64,000 bases of DNA from Pipra filicauda (Eukaryota; Chordata; Aves; Passeriformes; Pipridae), in the NCBI RefSeq assembly GCF_003945595.2, contig NW_024104415.1:310001-374000 (forward strand), given 5' to 3'. This document shows, in pieces, positions 1 through 13,100 of the stretch (its first letter is position 1; each line of letters starts with the position of its first letter). The position numbers were made by a program, and so were the translations under genes. The notes under the pieces were generated by a model. It did no database searches. It saw only the letters and a list, made by a program, of their open reading frames with translations, and was not told the DNA's origin.

Positions 1-2009
1 GATTTTATCATATGTCTCATGATATGTGATATTTTACTTAAACTTCTGCACTGGGGATCATGAGAATCTCAGCTTTTCTTTAACCCTTCCTCTCCCCTCT
101 TTTTTCCTCCTCCTCCACCCATTCTGGCCTGAGAAAGAAAAAAGAGGATGCTGTCCCACATATTTGCTGGAAAATATGAATGTTAAGGGCTGGAGGAAAA
201 AAAAACAACCAGCAGTCGTATTTTTTGGACTTTAACGTCAGGATTCTTAAGGCAGTTTCCTGATTGGAAAAGAGGAGAGTATGATTAATGGGTTTGGAGT
301 GCTGGAGTTTGGCAGTTGTGGCCCAGGACATGGTCAGAAAGCATCCGGCGCCTGCTCTTCGTGCCCACCGGCAAGAGGGAAGGAGCGGGAAGGGGGAGCT
401 GTGAACACTTGAGCGGAGTGATGGCCAGGAAGAGACGTTGCTGTCGAAAGCCACATCTCTGGGTCTCTGTTGCCTGCGCCCTGGTTGCCACAAAAACAGG
501 ATGGGCACGGCCATAAACTGGAGGATGCCGGGAGCAGTTGTTCCCTTTCCAGGCTTTGGAGCGGGGAATACCCTCCTGACTAGCAGTTCATGCCTCCCCG
601 CCCCCCCAAAGGCATGTCTGTGCAGCTCAGGGTTTGGAGATACCTGGAGCACATCTCCCCCGATACTGGAAGCGCTGCAGCCGCGGCATCGTGTCCCTAT
701 TGGGGAGTTTCTGTTTTTGAGAGATTTCAAGATTTGCCTTTTCAAAGGCTCAGCAGAGGCAGGTCAGGGCAGATTTTCAGAGAATTGTGTGCCCTGTGCT
801 GAACCCTTCGAAGAATCTGGGTCCTGCACATCCCTCCAGAACAGCCAAGCCTTTGAAATCCCAGGGAGCCTGCTGGTGGGAGCAGGTTGTGGAGGCCGGC
901 CAGCCCCACGCTGCTGGTGGGTCCAGAGGCCGGGATCAAGGGTGGAACCAGAGATCTCACCTGGGCAGCAAGGCCTTCCTGGAGCACTTCTGAAGAACCC
1001 CCCGGAGCTACAATTGCAGCAGAATTGAGCCGCTCGCCTCCTTTGATTTTAGCTTCAAAGGAGAGCTGGCAAATAATGGATGTTCAGTTCAGTGGCTGAC
1101 TCAAAAAATTGGGGTTAGGAGGCTGGCAAAGAGAGTGTGGGGAAATCTGGCTGCAGTTAAAATATATCTGAAACTTCTTAGGGAAGCAGAAGCCCAAAGT
1201 TTCATTTTTGGTCAGCCTGAAGTACTGCCTTCAGTCTAAACTGAAGTATCTTGATTTTGGTGTCAACTCTTTTTAACTCCTTTAAAAAAGAAGTCTCTGA
1301 TGATGGTTTCAACTTGAAAAAGTAACAGCTTTATTTGGCAAATCTCACAGGGAACTATGTTGACATTTGGAGAGATACTGCACCTTTTTCCACTCAGACC
1401 CTCTTGGCTTGACTTGAACCAGTTTTTCAAATAGATTTTGGTCCTTCTGAAATCCAGGCTTTGCTGATGACATTTTTGCTCCCAGTGAAAAAAATGTCCT
1501 TCAGCTGTTTCAGAGCTTAACACTGGTGACTGCAGCATCTTTTTACTTCAGGAGCAATTCAAACGTTACCTGCAGGGTTTAAAGACACACTTCTGACCTT
1601 ACCTACGGCATTGCCTTACAACAATTCGATATTACTTCAGGGTCCATTCCAGTCTCTGTAGGGAAAAGCTTTCTGGGAGAAGGCCTTGACCCTGGGGAAG
1701 CCACTGACCCTTTCAGCCACAGAGACAGGCCCTTGCTGACTTCCAGGTGTATTTTGAGCAGAAAGTGGCAAAGGCAGCATAGGATGATGGCACATTTCCA
1801 GCATGTGTGTGTGCCTAGCCAGGGGACATACATCTTTGGGTTTCCCTAACAGGTCTGCCCATAGTGCTCAACAAGTCATTGTAAAGTGTTTTGGGCTTCT
1901 TTGTGAGAGTGAAAAAAGGATTTTTAACAGGGAGAATAGACAGAACTGCCAGCAGGGTTTGGAATGATAAAAAAATACCTATTGACAGAGTATTCTCTAT
2001 CTCTCGTAG
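1..2009 (+). other. PDE4B: PDE4B intron, upstream part (long-isoform transcripts)
   Basis: This is the end of the intron that precedes the LR1 exon, and it closes with a pyrimidine-rich tract and the acceptor AG at 2008-2009. I looked for the preceding UCR1 exon (the LASLRSVRNNF region in PDE4B) and did not find it, so it must lie outside the window. About 300-1030 is relatively GC-rich with overlapping open frames on both strands, but these show no recognisable protein and look like chance. I saw no repeat family here. Confidence 0.7.
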
Positions 2010-2059
2010 GAGATCTCCAGCCACCAGTCAGCCACCTGTGTCCAGGGTTAACCTGCAAG
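2010..2059 (+). CDS. PDE4B: PDE4B long-isoform exon: LR1 linker between UCR1 and UCR2
   Basis: This 50-nt internal exon encodes RSPATSQPPVSRVNLQ, matching the PDE4B linker region 1 (RSPAASQPPVSRVNPQ in human). It is bounded by acceptor ctcgtag and donor gtacgt. One nucleotide (G) completes the lysine codon of the missing upstream exon. The last G joins the AG at 27667 to make the first glutamate of EEPYQKL, so phases fit. It is used only in long isoforms (PDE4B1/B3/B4 type), where UCR1 carries the PKA site that activates the enzyme. Its upstream partners are not in the window, so the long protein is partial here. Only alanine to threonine and proline to leucine changes separate it from the human sequence I remember. 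Identification is strong because of the phase match as well as the sequence. Confidence 0.92.
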
Positions 2060-4931
2060 GTACGTGTGGGACTTCGGGAATCACCTGCAAATCACCTGCC
2101 AAATGCAGACTACACATATTGCACAGTTTTACTCCCAGCTGCTTCTCTGCCCCCTCCCCTGGTGCAATTCTGGGCTCACAGAGCTTCTTCTGGGTTAATC
2201 CTGCAAAACCAATATGAGAGACTCGTCAGGTTCAAAATATTGTTAGTTTAATAGTTTGGTTTGGGGTTTATCCTTGTATATTAGCTTAGGAGATGAACAT
2301 GATTTTGGTTTGATAGTCATGGCCACAGTGACTGCTGTTCTGAGTCCCTGTGTGCACAAGCCTGGACAAGCCCCAGCCTACAAGCCTTGAACAGGCTCAG
2401 ACACAGCTGGTTTTTGGTTTGGGTTTTTTTTTATCCTGTTTATTTCAGTTTGTTTCCATGTGATCTGTGTAAAAATGGCAATCCCCAAAAACCTTTCTGA
2501 GGGGAAACTTCCTCTGCTTCCTCCTGGATGATCACGGGACTCCCGAAGGGGCTCAGCACCAAGGCAGGGTGGGGTGGGCAGCGGTGTGAGGGCTGCTCAG
2601 GCAGGGTGGAGTACTGAGAATGGGGAGCAGAAGTAGCTGCTGATGACTTAGGACAGGCTTCTTTATTTTAACATCTGGTTTAGCCATGCAGTGCTGAGGG
2701 TCTGAGGGACCCCACTCAGGATCAGAGCTGGCCCTTCTTGCGCTAATTCAAAGGTTGTTCCCACAAAGAAGGAGATAAGATTTGGACCAGTGCCCATCTG
2801 TAAGGTTTAATCTCAGCCTTTCCAATAATTATGTGCTTGGAGGGACTAATAAACCTTAATTTTTACAGCGTGTGAAGCCTGGATAACTATCATTTCCTCT
2901 CATGCTGTGTATTATTTATTCTCAGGGGACATGTAGAGTCCTGGAGACTTCCAGATTAGGTTCCACCAAACTTGTTAATGGGATGTGGAAACCTCTGATG
3001 CAGAAACAGAACTGGACAACATGATCTTAAACTTCTCCTTCACTCCCTGTCTGTGAACAGTGTGGAGTCAGAACTAGCAGGAATGCAATTCATCACCTTA
3101 TTTGAAGTTGGTTTTAGCAGGACTTTGATTTTGTGCACATGTGAAAAAAAATAATGGAAAATTTCATAAGCTTTCCACAACTCTGTTTATATAAGTTACA
3201 GAATATAATAAAAGGGAGAGAATACCCTTCCAGGAATTTTTAGGTTAATTTTCTTAGCACTTTCTGTGGAAAAAAATTGCTTTCAAATTTTTTAACACTT
3301 TTGGGGTATTTTTCTACAGTATTTCCAACATGATGCTTGTTACTTCTTAGCTGACCCAAGCTTCTAATACTGAGAACACATGAAAGTTCCTTTGGGACTT
3401 GAAGGCTTGATACACATAATTTTAGAGCAAGTTTTCTGTTGCCCTGCAAAGGCTGGATTCCTGGGCCCTCAAGTAAGTGGGTTCTTAACCATCAATCTTA
3501 ACTGCTTTTAGATGAAGTCTTTCCATGAAAGAAGAAAAAAAAAGGTCAGTTGTATCATTACAAACTAATTAAATTGTGGCACTTTGTAGGTAGGAAGAAG
3601 AAACATTTTTGAGATTGATGGGAAATTGTGTTATTTCCTACATGAAAGCAGTCAATGTTGACGTTATTAGCAATCATAACACTTTACTTTCGAAGGAAGT
3701 TTCCATTTAAATGCAGCAAGAACAGAGATTTTTAGAGATTTTTTTTTCAGTGTTTTCAGCTTTTTTTTCCCTTGATGGCTTCTGATTTGGAAATTATGAA
3801 CAGAAGAAGAGATTTTCCTATCTGAACACTTCCAGTTCAGTGCCAATGGCTCCTGTGGCTGAAAGGATGCAGAGTTTTTCCTGAAAGTTTTGCAGAAGGA
3901 AGCAGTCGTGTTTTGATTGGGACCAGGCTGCGTTACATCCCTCTAGATAAAAGAATGTGTTTTGGAAAGAAATGGGTTTGTATTCTCTAGGTCGGTTAGT
4001 CGGCAAAGCTTGGAATTTTATTTTAGCTCTCTCATGTCCCACATTGATTCATGGATTTACCACAATGCATTGACATCACTGTGAGCACCTCATATATGTC
4101 TCCTTTTATTTGTCATTAGTGGAGTGATTTATATCCTGTTCTGAGAGGAGCAGAACTTGGGGTTTAAAGCAAACAAGCCTGCATTAATAAAATTACCCTG
4201 GAGGGAGACAAATTACATCCAGCATTTGCACTGCAAGGAATACATGCCAGCTGTTTGCTCCCGCTGGAATATTTCAGGATTTGTCCGTTGTTTCAAACCA
4301 AGAGCAGCCAAATATGTTGCTGGTGTTACATCACTGAGGACCCAGGCCCGTGGTGAAATAAATGAGCTGTGGAGAAATGAGGAAATTCTTTTTCTTTTAT
4401 GCTTTCATTTTCTTGAAAGTGTGAAAATTTCTGGCCAGGTCTTTCATGGGACAAAGTGCCTTGAAAACCACTACTGGTGTCACTGTGAACTTCAGCGCTT
4501 TCTTAACCTTGTAACCACAGCCAGAGAAGGAAGAGGAATATATATTGAACATCCTGTGTTTTGTCCTTGGTATCAGCTGAAGTAAATCTGGCAGATTTTT
4601 CCTGTTATTTTGTTATAAGTGCAGATCACAGGAATGAGCAAAATGGCTTTTATGAATTAACCGAGAATCCATAACACGGAAATATGGAACTGTAGCTAAA
4701 TCCTTAATTATCTGGTGAACTCCACACAAGAGGATAATGGGAATACTGTGGGGTGTAACATCACGGAGTGTAGCTGTGCAGGGCCAGGGTCATGAACGAG
4801 TGCTACAGAAGCAATCGTGCAAACACATCGTCACAGAAGTGGCTGTGACAATTTCTTTCTCCTGTTCCCCCTTTGTTTCTTTTAAATGCCACCTCTGCCA
4901 CAGTTATGTTCATTGACCTTGAGGGGAGACC
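2060..4931 (+). other. PDE4B: PDE4B intron, part 1: no recognised element
   Basis: This is the start of the 25.6-kb intron between the LR1 exon and the UCR2 exon. It is AT-rich unique-looking DNA. A 142-codon open frame at 4157-4585 has no family resemblance that I can see and no clear coding signature, so I do not call it a gene. I saw no clear repeat family. Confidence 0.6.
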
Positions 4932-5262
4932 TCACTGCAGTTACAACTTCCTTGGGAGGGGAACAGGAGGGGCAGGCACTGATCTCTGCTCTGTGGGGAC
5001 CAGTAACAGAGCCCAAGGGAATGGCCTGAAGTTGTGTCAGGGCAGCTTAGAAAAAGGTTCTTCCCCCAGAGGGTGGTCGGGCACTGAACAGGCTCCCCAG
5101 GGCAGTGGTCACAGCACCAAGGCTGCCAGAGCTCAAGGAGTGTTTGGATGATCCTCTGGAGCACGTGGTGTGACTCTTGAGGATGTTCCTGTGCAGGGCT
5201 GAGGGTTGGACTGGATGATCCTTGTGTGTCCCTTCCAACTCAGCATATTCTGTGATTCTGTG
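4932..5262 (+). mobile_element. CR1 LINE, 5'-truncated 3' end
   Basis: It shows the typical CR1 tail order: a degraded ORF2 end (TGGGGACCAGTAACAGAGCC, then CAGAGGGTGGTCGGGCACTG), the segment GGTTGGACTGGATGATCC, TCCCTTCCAACTCAGCATAT, and a terminal ATTCTGTG octamer repeated about twice at 5247-5262. The start is approximate. It is closely similar to the copy at 48.6-48.9 kb, so both belong to one subfamily. Confidence 0.9.
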
Positions 5263-6813
5263 CTACCTTGGGCTCAGCAAATCCATCAGCACCTTCTCTT
5301 CTCGGTTCAGCTCTCCCCTCCCCTGGCATCACTGAAAGGTCTGCAGTTCCCATCCAGCGGATTCAACTAATAACATCTTTAACCAGCACAAGTCTGGCCA
5401 TTCCTACTTAATTTTGTTCTTTCTTCCACATTTATTTACGTCACTGACCCATCTTTCCTCTGAATTAAATCATCTTTCACTGGCTGTCACCTTCAGTCTA
5501 AGACTCCCATTCTTCCAGCCTTTTTGGTACAAGCTTTTCCCCATCTGTTTTTTTCCCTTTGTTTTATTCCCAGGACTTTTTCGTATTTTACCCCGTTCTT
5601 TCTCTCAGCTCAGCACAGGATCGGTGCTGTTTCCTTGGCTTGACAGTGGTTGTGTAGCTGGTTTTCACCTGGACTAGTACAGGCTCCTCATGCTATCACC
5701 TCACCTTGGCCACTGAGGTACCTGAGCCCCCTCCTCCCTGTCACAGAGGTTGTGGAGAAAGCACTGTCCTAGTCATGATACAACTGGGACTGAGAAGCCT
5801 CTTGGATGACCAGGCACACGAGGGAGAGGTGGCACATAAGTGAGGGGTTGGCAGAGACTCTTCTCAGCAGCAGGCAGTGCCCCTTGGACACTCTCAGCAC
5901 AGAGTAATTATAGTCTGTCCTCACAATTAATTATATACCCAGCAATATAATAAGCCCTGCACCCCCTGTTCAGTCTGAAGCATGGGGGGGTGTCGCATTT
6001 TTGGGATATGTCACACATGGGCTTTCCAGGGCTTACAGGATTAAAGCTTTGTTAAAATTCCTCTCTGGGGATGGGAGTAAAGGATTGATGTTTTTCTTGC
6101 TTGTGCCTTAGCCTCTGCTTTCCTGTACATCTGCACGTTTGTCTGCACTTCTCACATGCCTTTACACGACCTCAAAACTTGTACTCTTTCATTTTTCCTG
6201 TGGGTGTAAGATGTACACAGACTCGTGCACGAACATTTGTATAAAGCATAAACAAAGACTGGATAATGCTGGTGCTTGTGCTAATGAGACCCCCAACTTT
6301 TTGTAGGAGTTAGCAAGCTCCATGCATCAAAGTCAGCTCTAGGTTACAAATATCTATAAATCCCAGGTAATTAGTATGGAGCTGGTGCTCTTGCACCATC
6401 CTCCCTCTGCTTGGCGTGCAGAGAATGCTCTGGGCACACAAAATAGAGGATTCATTTTGAAATTCTGTTGTTCTGCTGTGAGTTTGGCTGAAGATTTGAC
6501 CTTTTGATTTTGAGAGCGATTGTAAAAGTCAAGTAGATGTGGTGCTTTGCGCTTTTACAAGAGTGCAGAGGAACCACGTGTTACCAAGCAGCTGAGCTAA
6601 AGAGTAACTGGTTGTGTGCGCAACAAATTCGGTGGTGCTGTAGCCCTCCCATAAATATTATCACCCACAAATATTATTTTTAAGGGATGCAGTGCTAGGA
6701 TGATGCAGATTATTCACAAACTAAACAAAACTGCGAAAGAAATCAGATAGATAATCAGATTAATGACGTGACTGAGTGAAATGAGGGCTGTTGAATGATG
6801 AAGTGATTCTTGC

Positions 6814-6842
6814 TGCTTGGGAGATTTTTAATCTCCCAAGCA
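6814..6842. repeat. Perfect short inverted repeat (13-bp stem, 3-nt loop)
   Basis: The arm TGCTTGGGAGATT (6814-6826) is followed by TTT and by its exact reverse complement AATCTCCCAAGCA (6830-6842). It is too short for a canonical microRNA precursor. It lies just upstream of a small CpG-richer patch. No function is assigned. Confidence 0.85.
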
Positions 6843-9800
6843 TTTCCAAGTGAACTTATCAAAGTTACCTACAGGAAAAGCTAGCGGAGCTGAGCCAGCG
6901 GGGGGAGTCCCGAGGCCCTTCCCGGCTCTCCAGGGGGAGTTCATTCCTGCCGAGAGTCCGTTTCGCGTGTTGCGCCCGCCTGCAAACACACACCCCCTGA
7001 AAGTTGGACTCATGCATCTTAGTAAGTATTTCAGTTATGCTATTGACGTCAATGCAGTCATTAAATAGATTGCCGGCCCTCCCATCAGCAAACCTGTGCC
7101 AAAGACCTAGAGGCAGACACATTTTAAAAGAGGAACATCAGGTTTTCTTTTAGCGTTTGGAGAGAATAAGAGAAGTTTCTTCTGAAGTCACTGTACTTTG
7201 CAATAAGGGTGGTTTTTTCCTTAATTTTCTAAGGCTCATTTTCTGTGAAGATAATTGCTGTGTTTTATTGAACACACGTTTGGTACGTTACTGTGCACAG
7301 AAACAGCTCCAAATGAGACTAAAGAGTAATTTTTGTGATCAGCTCTGGCTGAAAAATGACACTGGTTTTAGGTCTCCCAGCTAGATTTATTTATGTATTG
7401 AGTGACAGAAGGTATTCAGGCAAACCTGCTTAGCCTTTGGCTCCCGAAATTCTGCAAGGATTGATTTCATGACATCTATATAAGAAAATAGCCTTCATTT
7501 CTCCTCGGCAGGCTCTGAAGACATACAAGCTAATCATGACTCCATAGCAACGGATAAAAACTGTTTTCCCCTCCACCCCACCTGTGGATGTCACATGAAG
7601 ATGCTACACGTGCTGCTGCCATCAAGAGCCTGTCACTCCCTGGGGCCCAGCTGCCATCTGTGGTGGGGCCAGCGGGTGCCAGCGGGACTCCCTGTGTGTG
7701 CTTCCACTGTCCTGCTGTATTCCTGAGGCAGGCTGGGCTCTCCTGGGCTGACCAGGACAGCCATTCATCCCCCGGGAGAGATACCTGCCTCCTGGAGCTG
7801 CCAGCCTGCCCAGTGCTGGAGGCAGCTCTGAGCTGTGCAGTTCCCCTTTCCCGGTGTCAGGAATGGCTCTGGACAGAGGTTCCAAAGGGGCTGCGAGCTG
7901 AGAACCTGAGGACACACATAGATGGCTTCCTCACCCAGGTGGAGGGGGCACCTTTCCTTTGACAAAAGGAGCAGGTATGTTGTAACAGCAGCAGCAACAC
8001 ATTTTGAAAGAACAGCCGAGGAGCCAAACCTCTGGGTTTTTTGTTGAGGTTGTCACTTCACTGATGATCCCACAGGATAAAGCCATAAAAACAGTCATTA
8101 GTTATTAACAGTGCTCTGTCTGATGGGTGGGTTCCTTTGGAATGACCCAGGCAGCTGCAGACCCAAGGTGGCAATGAAGAGACCTTCGGAGTGGCACCGT
8201 CCCGTTGTGTCCCCATATCCACTCTGCTCTTTAACACAGGTCAGGCCCTGGCAGCTCGGTGTTGCTTTGCTCACTCCCATCCCGTTGGATTGCGTCAGGC
8301 CTCTGCGGAGACAATGAGGCTTTGCCCTTGCTAATATCAGAGTCGATACAATCTGTGTTTCCTTTGTTTTCTGCACAGAATGAGAATAGTTGCTGTGGGT
8401 GAGATTTTGACAGCGCAGTCTTCAGCGCCCTGAATCAGTTCCATATGAGAATGAGAAATGTGTACTCAATCGGAGCGAAAAAACAACCCAAACCAAACAA
8501 AACCACCCAAACCAAACTTCTGGCAGGCAGAGTTAGTTTTTTAGGTCGCGGGGCACAGTCTGTGCATGCCTTAGTGATGAACAGGGTTCTTCATTGTCCC
8601 ACTGCTTTGAGCCCCTTCAACTTCCGTGTCATCAGCACTTTCCAGCCGGGGGGAGCTGAAACAGACTCTCAAAAGCACCCACCAGCTTGTTCCCACTGCA
8701 GCTATATATAAGTTTCTCCTTCCTCCCCTGAGGTTGAGCTCAGTGCACCAGCACTGTGTCCCAGACACAGCTGGCCATGGGAGTGTGAGAGGCTGCGTCC
8801 ACGTATCCATGCGGAGACATTCCCATGGTAACGCACCGCACAAATCCCAGAGCCATCAGCCTGTCCTTGAGTAGTCCCAATATCCAAAACTTTGTCCTCC
8901 TGCAGGATCTGATTCCAAGTGTAAATTGCTTTCTTGTTGTGTTTTAAAAAGTATTCATAAGGTTGTGTTTTGATTCTCAGCAGCCAAATCATTTGGTTTG
9001 TAAGTGGGCAGGAATTCCCAAATACTTTTTTTGTATTTATTAGTCTTGGTGGGAGCAGGGTTTGGTCCTAGTTTGGAGGGTCATGTATAGAGGGTAAAGC
9101 ACTGATCCTGAAACACAGAACTGGAATTCTCTGCCCTCTGTAGGGACATTTTGCCCACCAAACTTGACTCTACAATTATAACAATTATAAAGATTAAAAC
9201 TTTAAGAGCTTTCAAAATCAATATATAATTTGGTAGAATTAAAAGAGGGGCTCATGCACTTTTCCCTCTATTCCATATGGAATTGCATCCATCCTGATGT
9301 GGTTCAGACTCACCAATTGCCAAACAGTGTTACTGAACAGTGAAATATTGATTGTTTCGATGTTCAAATCACCCAGAAATGCTCTGGTTTTATTATCATT
9401 ATCTTGTCATCTCCTGATTAGCTAAAAATGATTTCTATAGTCAAGCATGGTGTGCTAATTAATGCAACTATCAGGTCACTGTGCAACTGGTGGAGAATGT
9501 TGCACTAAGAGTTAACGAAACATTTTATTGTAATATTGTTTTCTCTAAGAAGTGACTGTGAGTGACAGCCTTAAGGATGGTATAATTGCAATAGTTTTTT
9601 TGGCAGAAGGGAGAGACAACTGTTAATTATTGGTGATTACTAATCAGACATACCAGTTTATTTAAAGTTCATTCAGTTCACTGGAAATATATATGATTAT
9701 AAAGATTTAAATTTTTTAAGCAGTAGCCTTTAAAAAACATCTAAATATGCCTGTCCCTGTGGGATATATTTTCACATCTAAAGGTATCATTGATAGGCTT

Positions 9801-10073
9801 TGGTGTACATTTAAGGCACTTAATCATTTTAGGAATTCAGAATTTAAAAACAAAAGGGAAAAACCTCCAAAATCTCGCAGGATGTTGCTTTGACACTTAG
9901 TGTCTTTTGATTTTATGTTCAGTTCTGTGCCTGTGGAAGAATACTGATAAACCTCAGCCAGGAGCAGGATCAGACCCCAGGTCAGACACTGGGTTCTGGT
10001 GAACCAGGATCAGTGGCCATTATTCAGTACTAAGGAATTACATAGTCAAATTTCATTTTGAGGGAACTATGCA

Positions 10074-10143
10074 TTTTAATGTAGATATTCTAGTATAAAT
10101 ATCCTACTTTTTAATGTAGACATTTCAATATAAATATCCTGCT
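10074..10143. repeat. Two-copy tandem duplication, period about 35 bp
   Basis: Two diverged copies of a unit beginning TTTTAATGTAGA and ending TATAAATATCCT lie head to tail within intronic AT-rich DNA. No function is suggested. Confidence 0.8.
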
Positions 10144-13100
10144 GTCATAAATATACCTTTCCAAGAGGAAATTAATCATCTGTGCATACTAAACTCCTCT
10201 ACCACACTTTCACACTTTTCAAAAGCTTTCTTAAACAGACGTTTTTGCCTTTTACCTGAAAGACTTCAAGTTCCAGGTGTTTGGAGCAAGGCTTTGAATC
10301 CAGCTTGCCAGGTCCCTTGGAGCATATTCCAGACACCCCAATGTTTTCATTTAAAGTGAGTTGGATCCAGTTAGACCTTTCATGCAGCCAGCATGTGTTA
10401 AGCTTAGCACTTAATACCAAAATGGCTCTAAAATGTCACATTTTACAAACAATGTATTTTACTTTAAATACCATATATTAGGTTGACAAAAGCGGGAGAT
10501 GGGCAGAGCAATCACTGTGTTCTCTGAAAAGCCGGTGTTTTCTGAGAAGTGAAAAAGCCAGCCTGTCTTCCTGCTCCCCTTCACTCCCTCCCTGCCTCCT
10601 TCCCTCTCTGAGTTTCAGAGAATTGACTGAAATCGTGACCCTGCTGTTACTGACTCAAGTACAGGACGTTTGGATGCACACTGGGACAGCCTGAAAGGAT
10701 GTGGGATATGTGTCTGCTCTGTGGGGACTGTCACCCACTGCACTGAGCACAGCGTGGGGTCAGTCCTGCCAGAAAAAATTCCAAGAAGTAAACATACACA
10801 AGTGCAGGATTTGCTGGAAATCAGCCTTACTGGCATCTGACAGCTGTGAAATGTTTTCTTCCCTTTCTTCCCAAAGATACTCTTGAAGAAGAGAAATCCA
10901 GATACAAGTTTCCAGTGTAACTGGAGTGTTTTCTGCTTTAGCAGTAATACTTTATGGGACATGGTCTCCATCCAGCTCCTAGTCAAATACTTGTGCTGGG
11001 CCTTCATCTGAATTCCAGTTCTTTGGGCAGGGTATTTCCCAAAATTCCTGTTACTGAAATGTCACGAACAGTTTGCAGCTTCCTGAGTTTCACTGTATTG
11101 CGTGAAACTTTGAAATATTTCCACTCCCTTCCAGTGGGAACATACTGTCCAGGTAAAAACCAAGGAGCTGTTACTCACACTCTATAGATCAGGAGAAGAA
11201 AGTGGAACCCAAGCAGAGATGCTGCTCACACCACATTTGTCAGCAGCAGCTGCTCCCTCCAAGCCACCCTTTGTAACACTTCCAAATGTGGTCGGCTCAG
11301 CTCACTGCTAGAATGGCTTTTAGAGCACGTTGCCTCAAGTGGCAAGTCGTGTGCTGCCTGAAATCAGATGTTTCACAGAAATTGTCTGAATTGCATTGAA
11401 TTGCCTGCACATAACGAATGACAGTGTGAATGACAGTGCAGAGACCTTGGCCAAGGTTAACATGAGTTGCCTCTGTTGTGCTGGTAAATGTAAGAAATTC
11501 TGAAAGGTACCACAAAGCATAAAACTTGGAGCACAAAAAGCAACCCCTGGAATAATCCACTGCAGGCCAACCCATAGCTGACCTTCAGTGGGGAACATTT
11601 CCATTTCCATTTCCATGTCCATTTAATCTGATATTTGAACTGAGATTGTTAAGAAGGGGTGCCTTTAATGCTGACATTTTGATTTCCTTGAACTCGGATT
11701 GAGGTGCTTAAATAAATGTGTTTTGAGGGCTTTAATTAAATGTATTTTGAGAGTGAAAGGCTGTTCTTACCTCTGCTGGCTGTAACCATTTCAGGAGTGA
11801 TTACACTTCCAAGTCTGCCTATCATTGCTGGGGTCAAGTTTATCCCCATTTGCCCCTTCAAGACACTTCTCCAGTGTGAACAGCCTGATTCAGGACTAAG
11901 AGCCCAGGTTAAGGAAAGGACAGGAAGTCATATATGACCTAGATTTCCAGCTTTAATCACCTTTTGGCTAAAATGATTCAGATACAGAAAGAACCCCACA
12001 AATACATTATTATCTGGTGTTCTATAATATCAATTTCTGATTATGGATAACCAGGAAATTAATCTGATGTTGTCCCTCTGGCAATATTGAGGAAATTATG
12101 GTCCAGTTCTGCCCCATGTCCCAAATACACCTTTTAAAAAGCTGGTAAGCAGGATGTGATGGCCTGAGCTTGCAGGTGACACAGAGGCGCAGTGTAGATC
12201 AGCACGTGGAAGGATTAATATGGAATATTAAAAGCTGTCAAAACAAATGATGCTGGTTTGTAGGATCCTGACATCTCCCTCTTCCTCCCCACCCTGTTCC
12301 CCGTGGGACTCACTGTGTGATTTTAAACAGATTATTCTAAAAGGCTGTACGTGCACTTTGGTAAACATAAAGCACAGTGAGTCACAGCACGAACAGCTGA
12401 AGTTGTGCTGAGGGGATTAATACAGATGATTAGCACAGGGGATGTTTTAGCTCTGCTGTCAGCTACTGCAGGCCTCAGGAGTTGGAGTTCTGTGACTCGA
12501 GGCTCACTGTGAGTGCCCAGAGCATGTGGACATACAAAAAGTGAATCCACGTGTCTTGGGGTGCTACCACAGAGCTCTCTGGTCACTGGCTTCACATGTG
12601 AAACATTCTGCATTTTCAAAAGAGGATCATGAATTAAGAAACAGCTTTTTTAATTGCCTGTGCTCTGAGATAATTCAAACTCTTTCTACTGGTTCTGCTC
12701 TCTGATCCGCAGTGAGCAATACTCTGACTTCCCACAGTGTCCTGCGGTGCAATCGCAGATCAGTCGATAGGGCTTACTCACAGTACCACTGCACAACAAA
12801 ATATGTCAAAACAGGCCATTTTTTGCAACATGCTGCATTCTTGAGTGACTCTGCTCAGTGCAAATATCTCTGGGTTTCAGCTGTGGGATGACAGTCCCAG
12901 TCATTTCTTTGAGAGGCAAAATAAGGGCAGAAAGTTCAAATGAGGTGAATCAGTGAGGTTGACATTTACCCCTTGGGTACGTAAAATATCTATTGTAGGA
13001 AAACAGATTAAAATTCCAAACTAAATCAGTTTTTTAAGCTTCCATCCTAAAGGATAATGCTTTCAAGTAATTACATTTAGCCATGAAAAAACCACCATTT

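Noticed and set aside
4157..4585. 142-codon + frame that could be an extra exon or gene
   Set aside because: No family resemblance, no fitting splice sites relative to PDE4B phase, and it sits in plain intron sequence.
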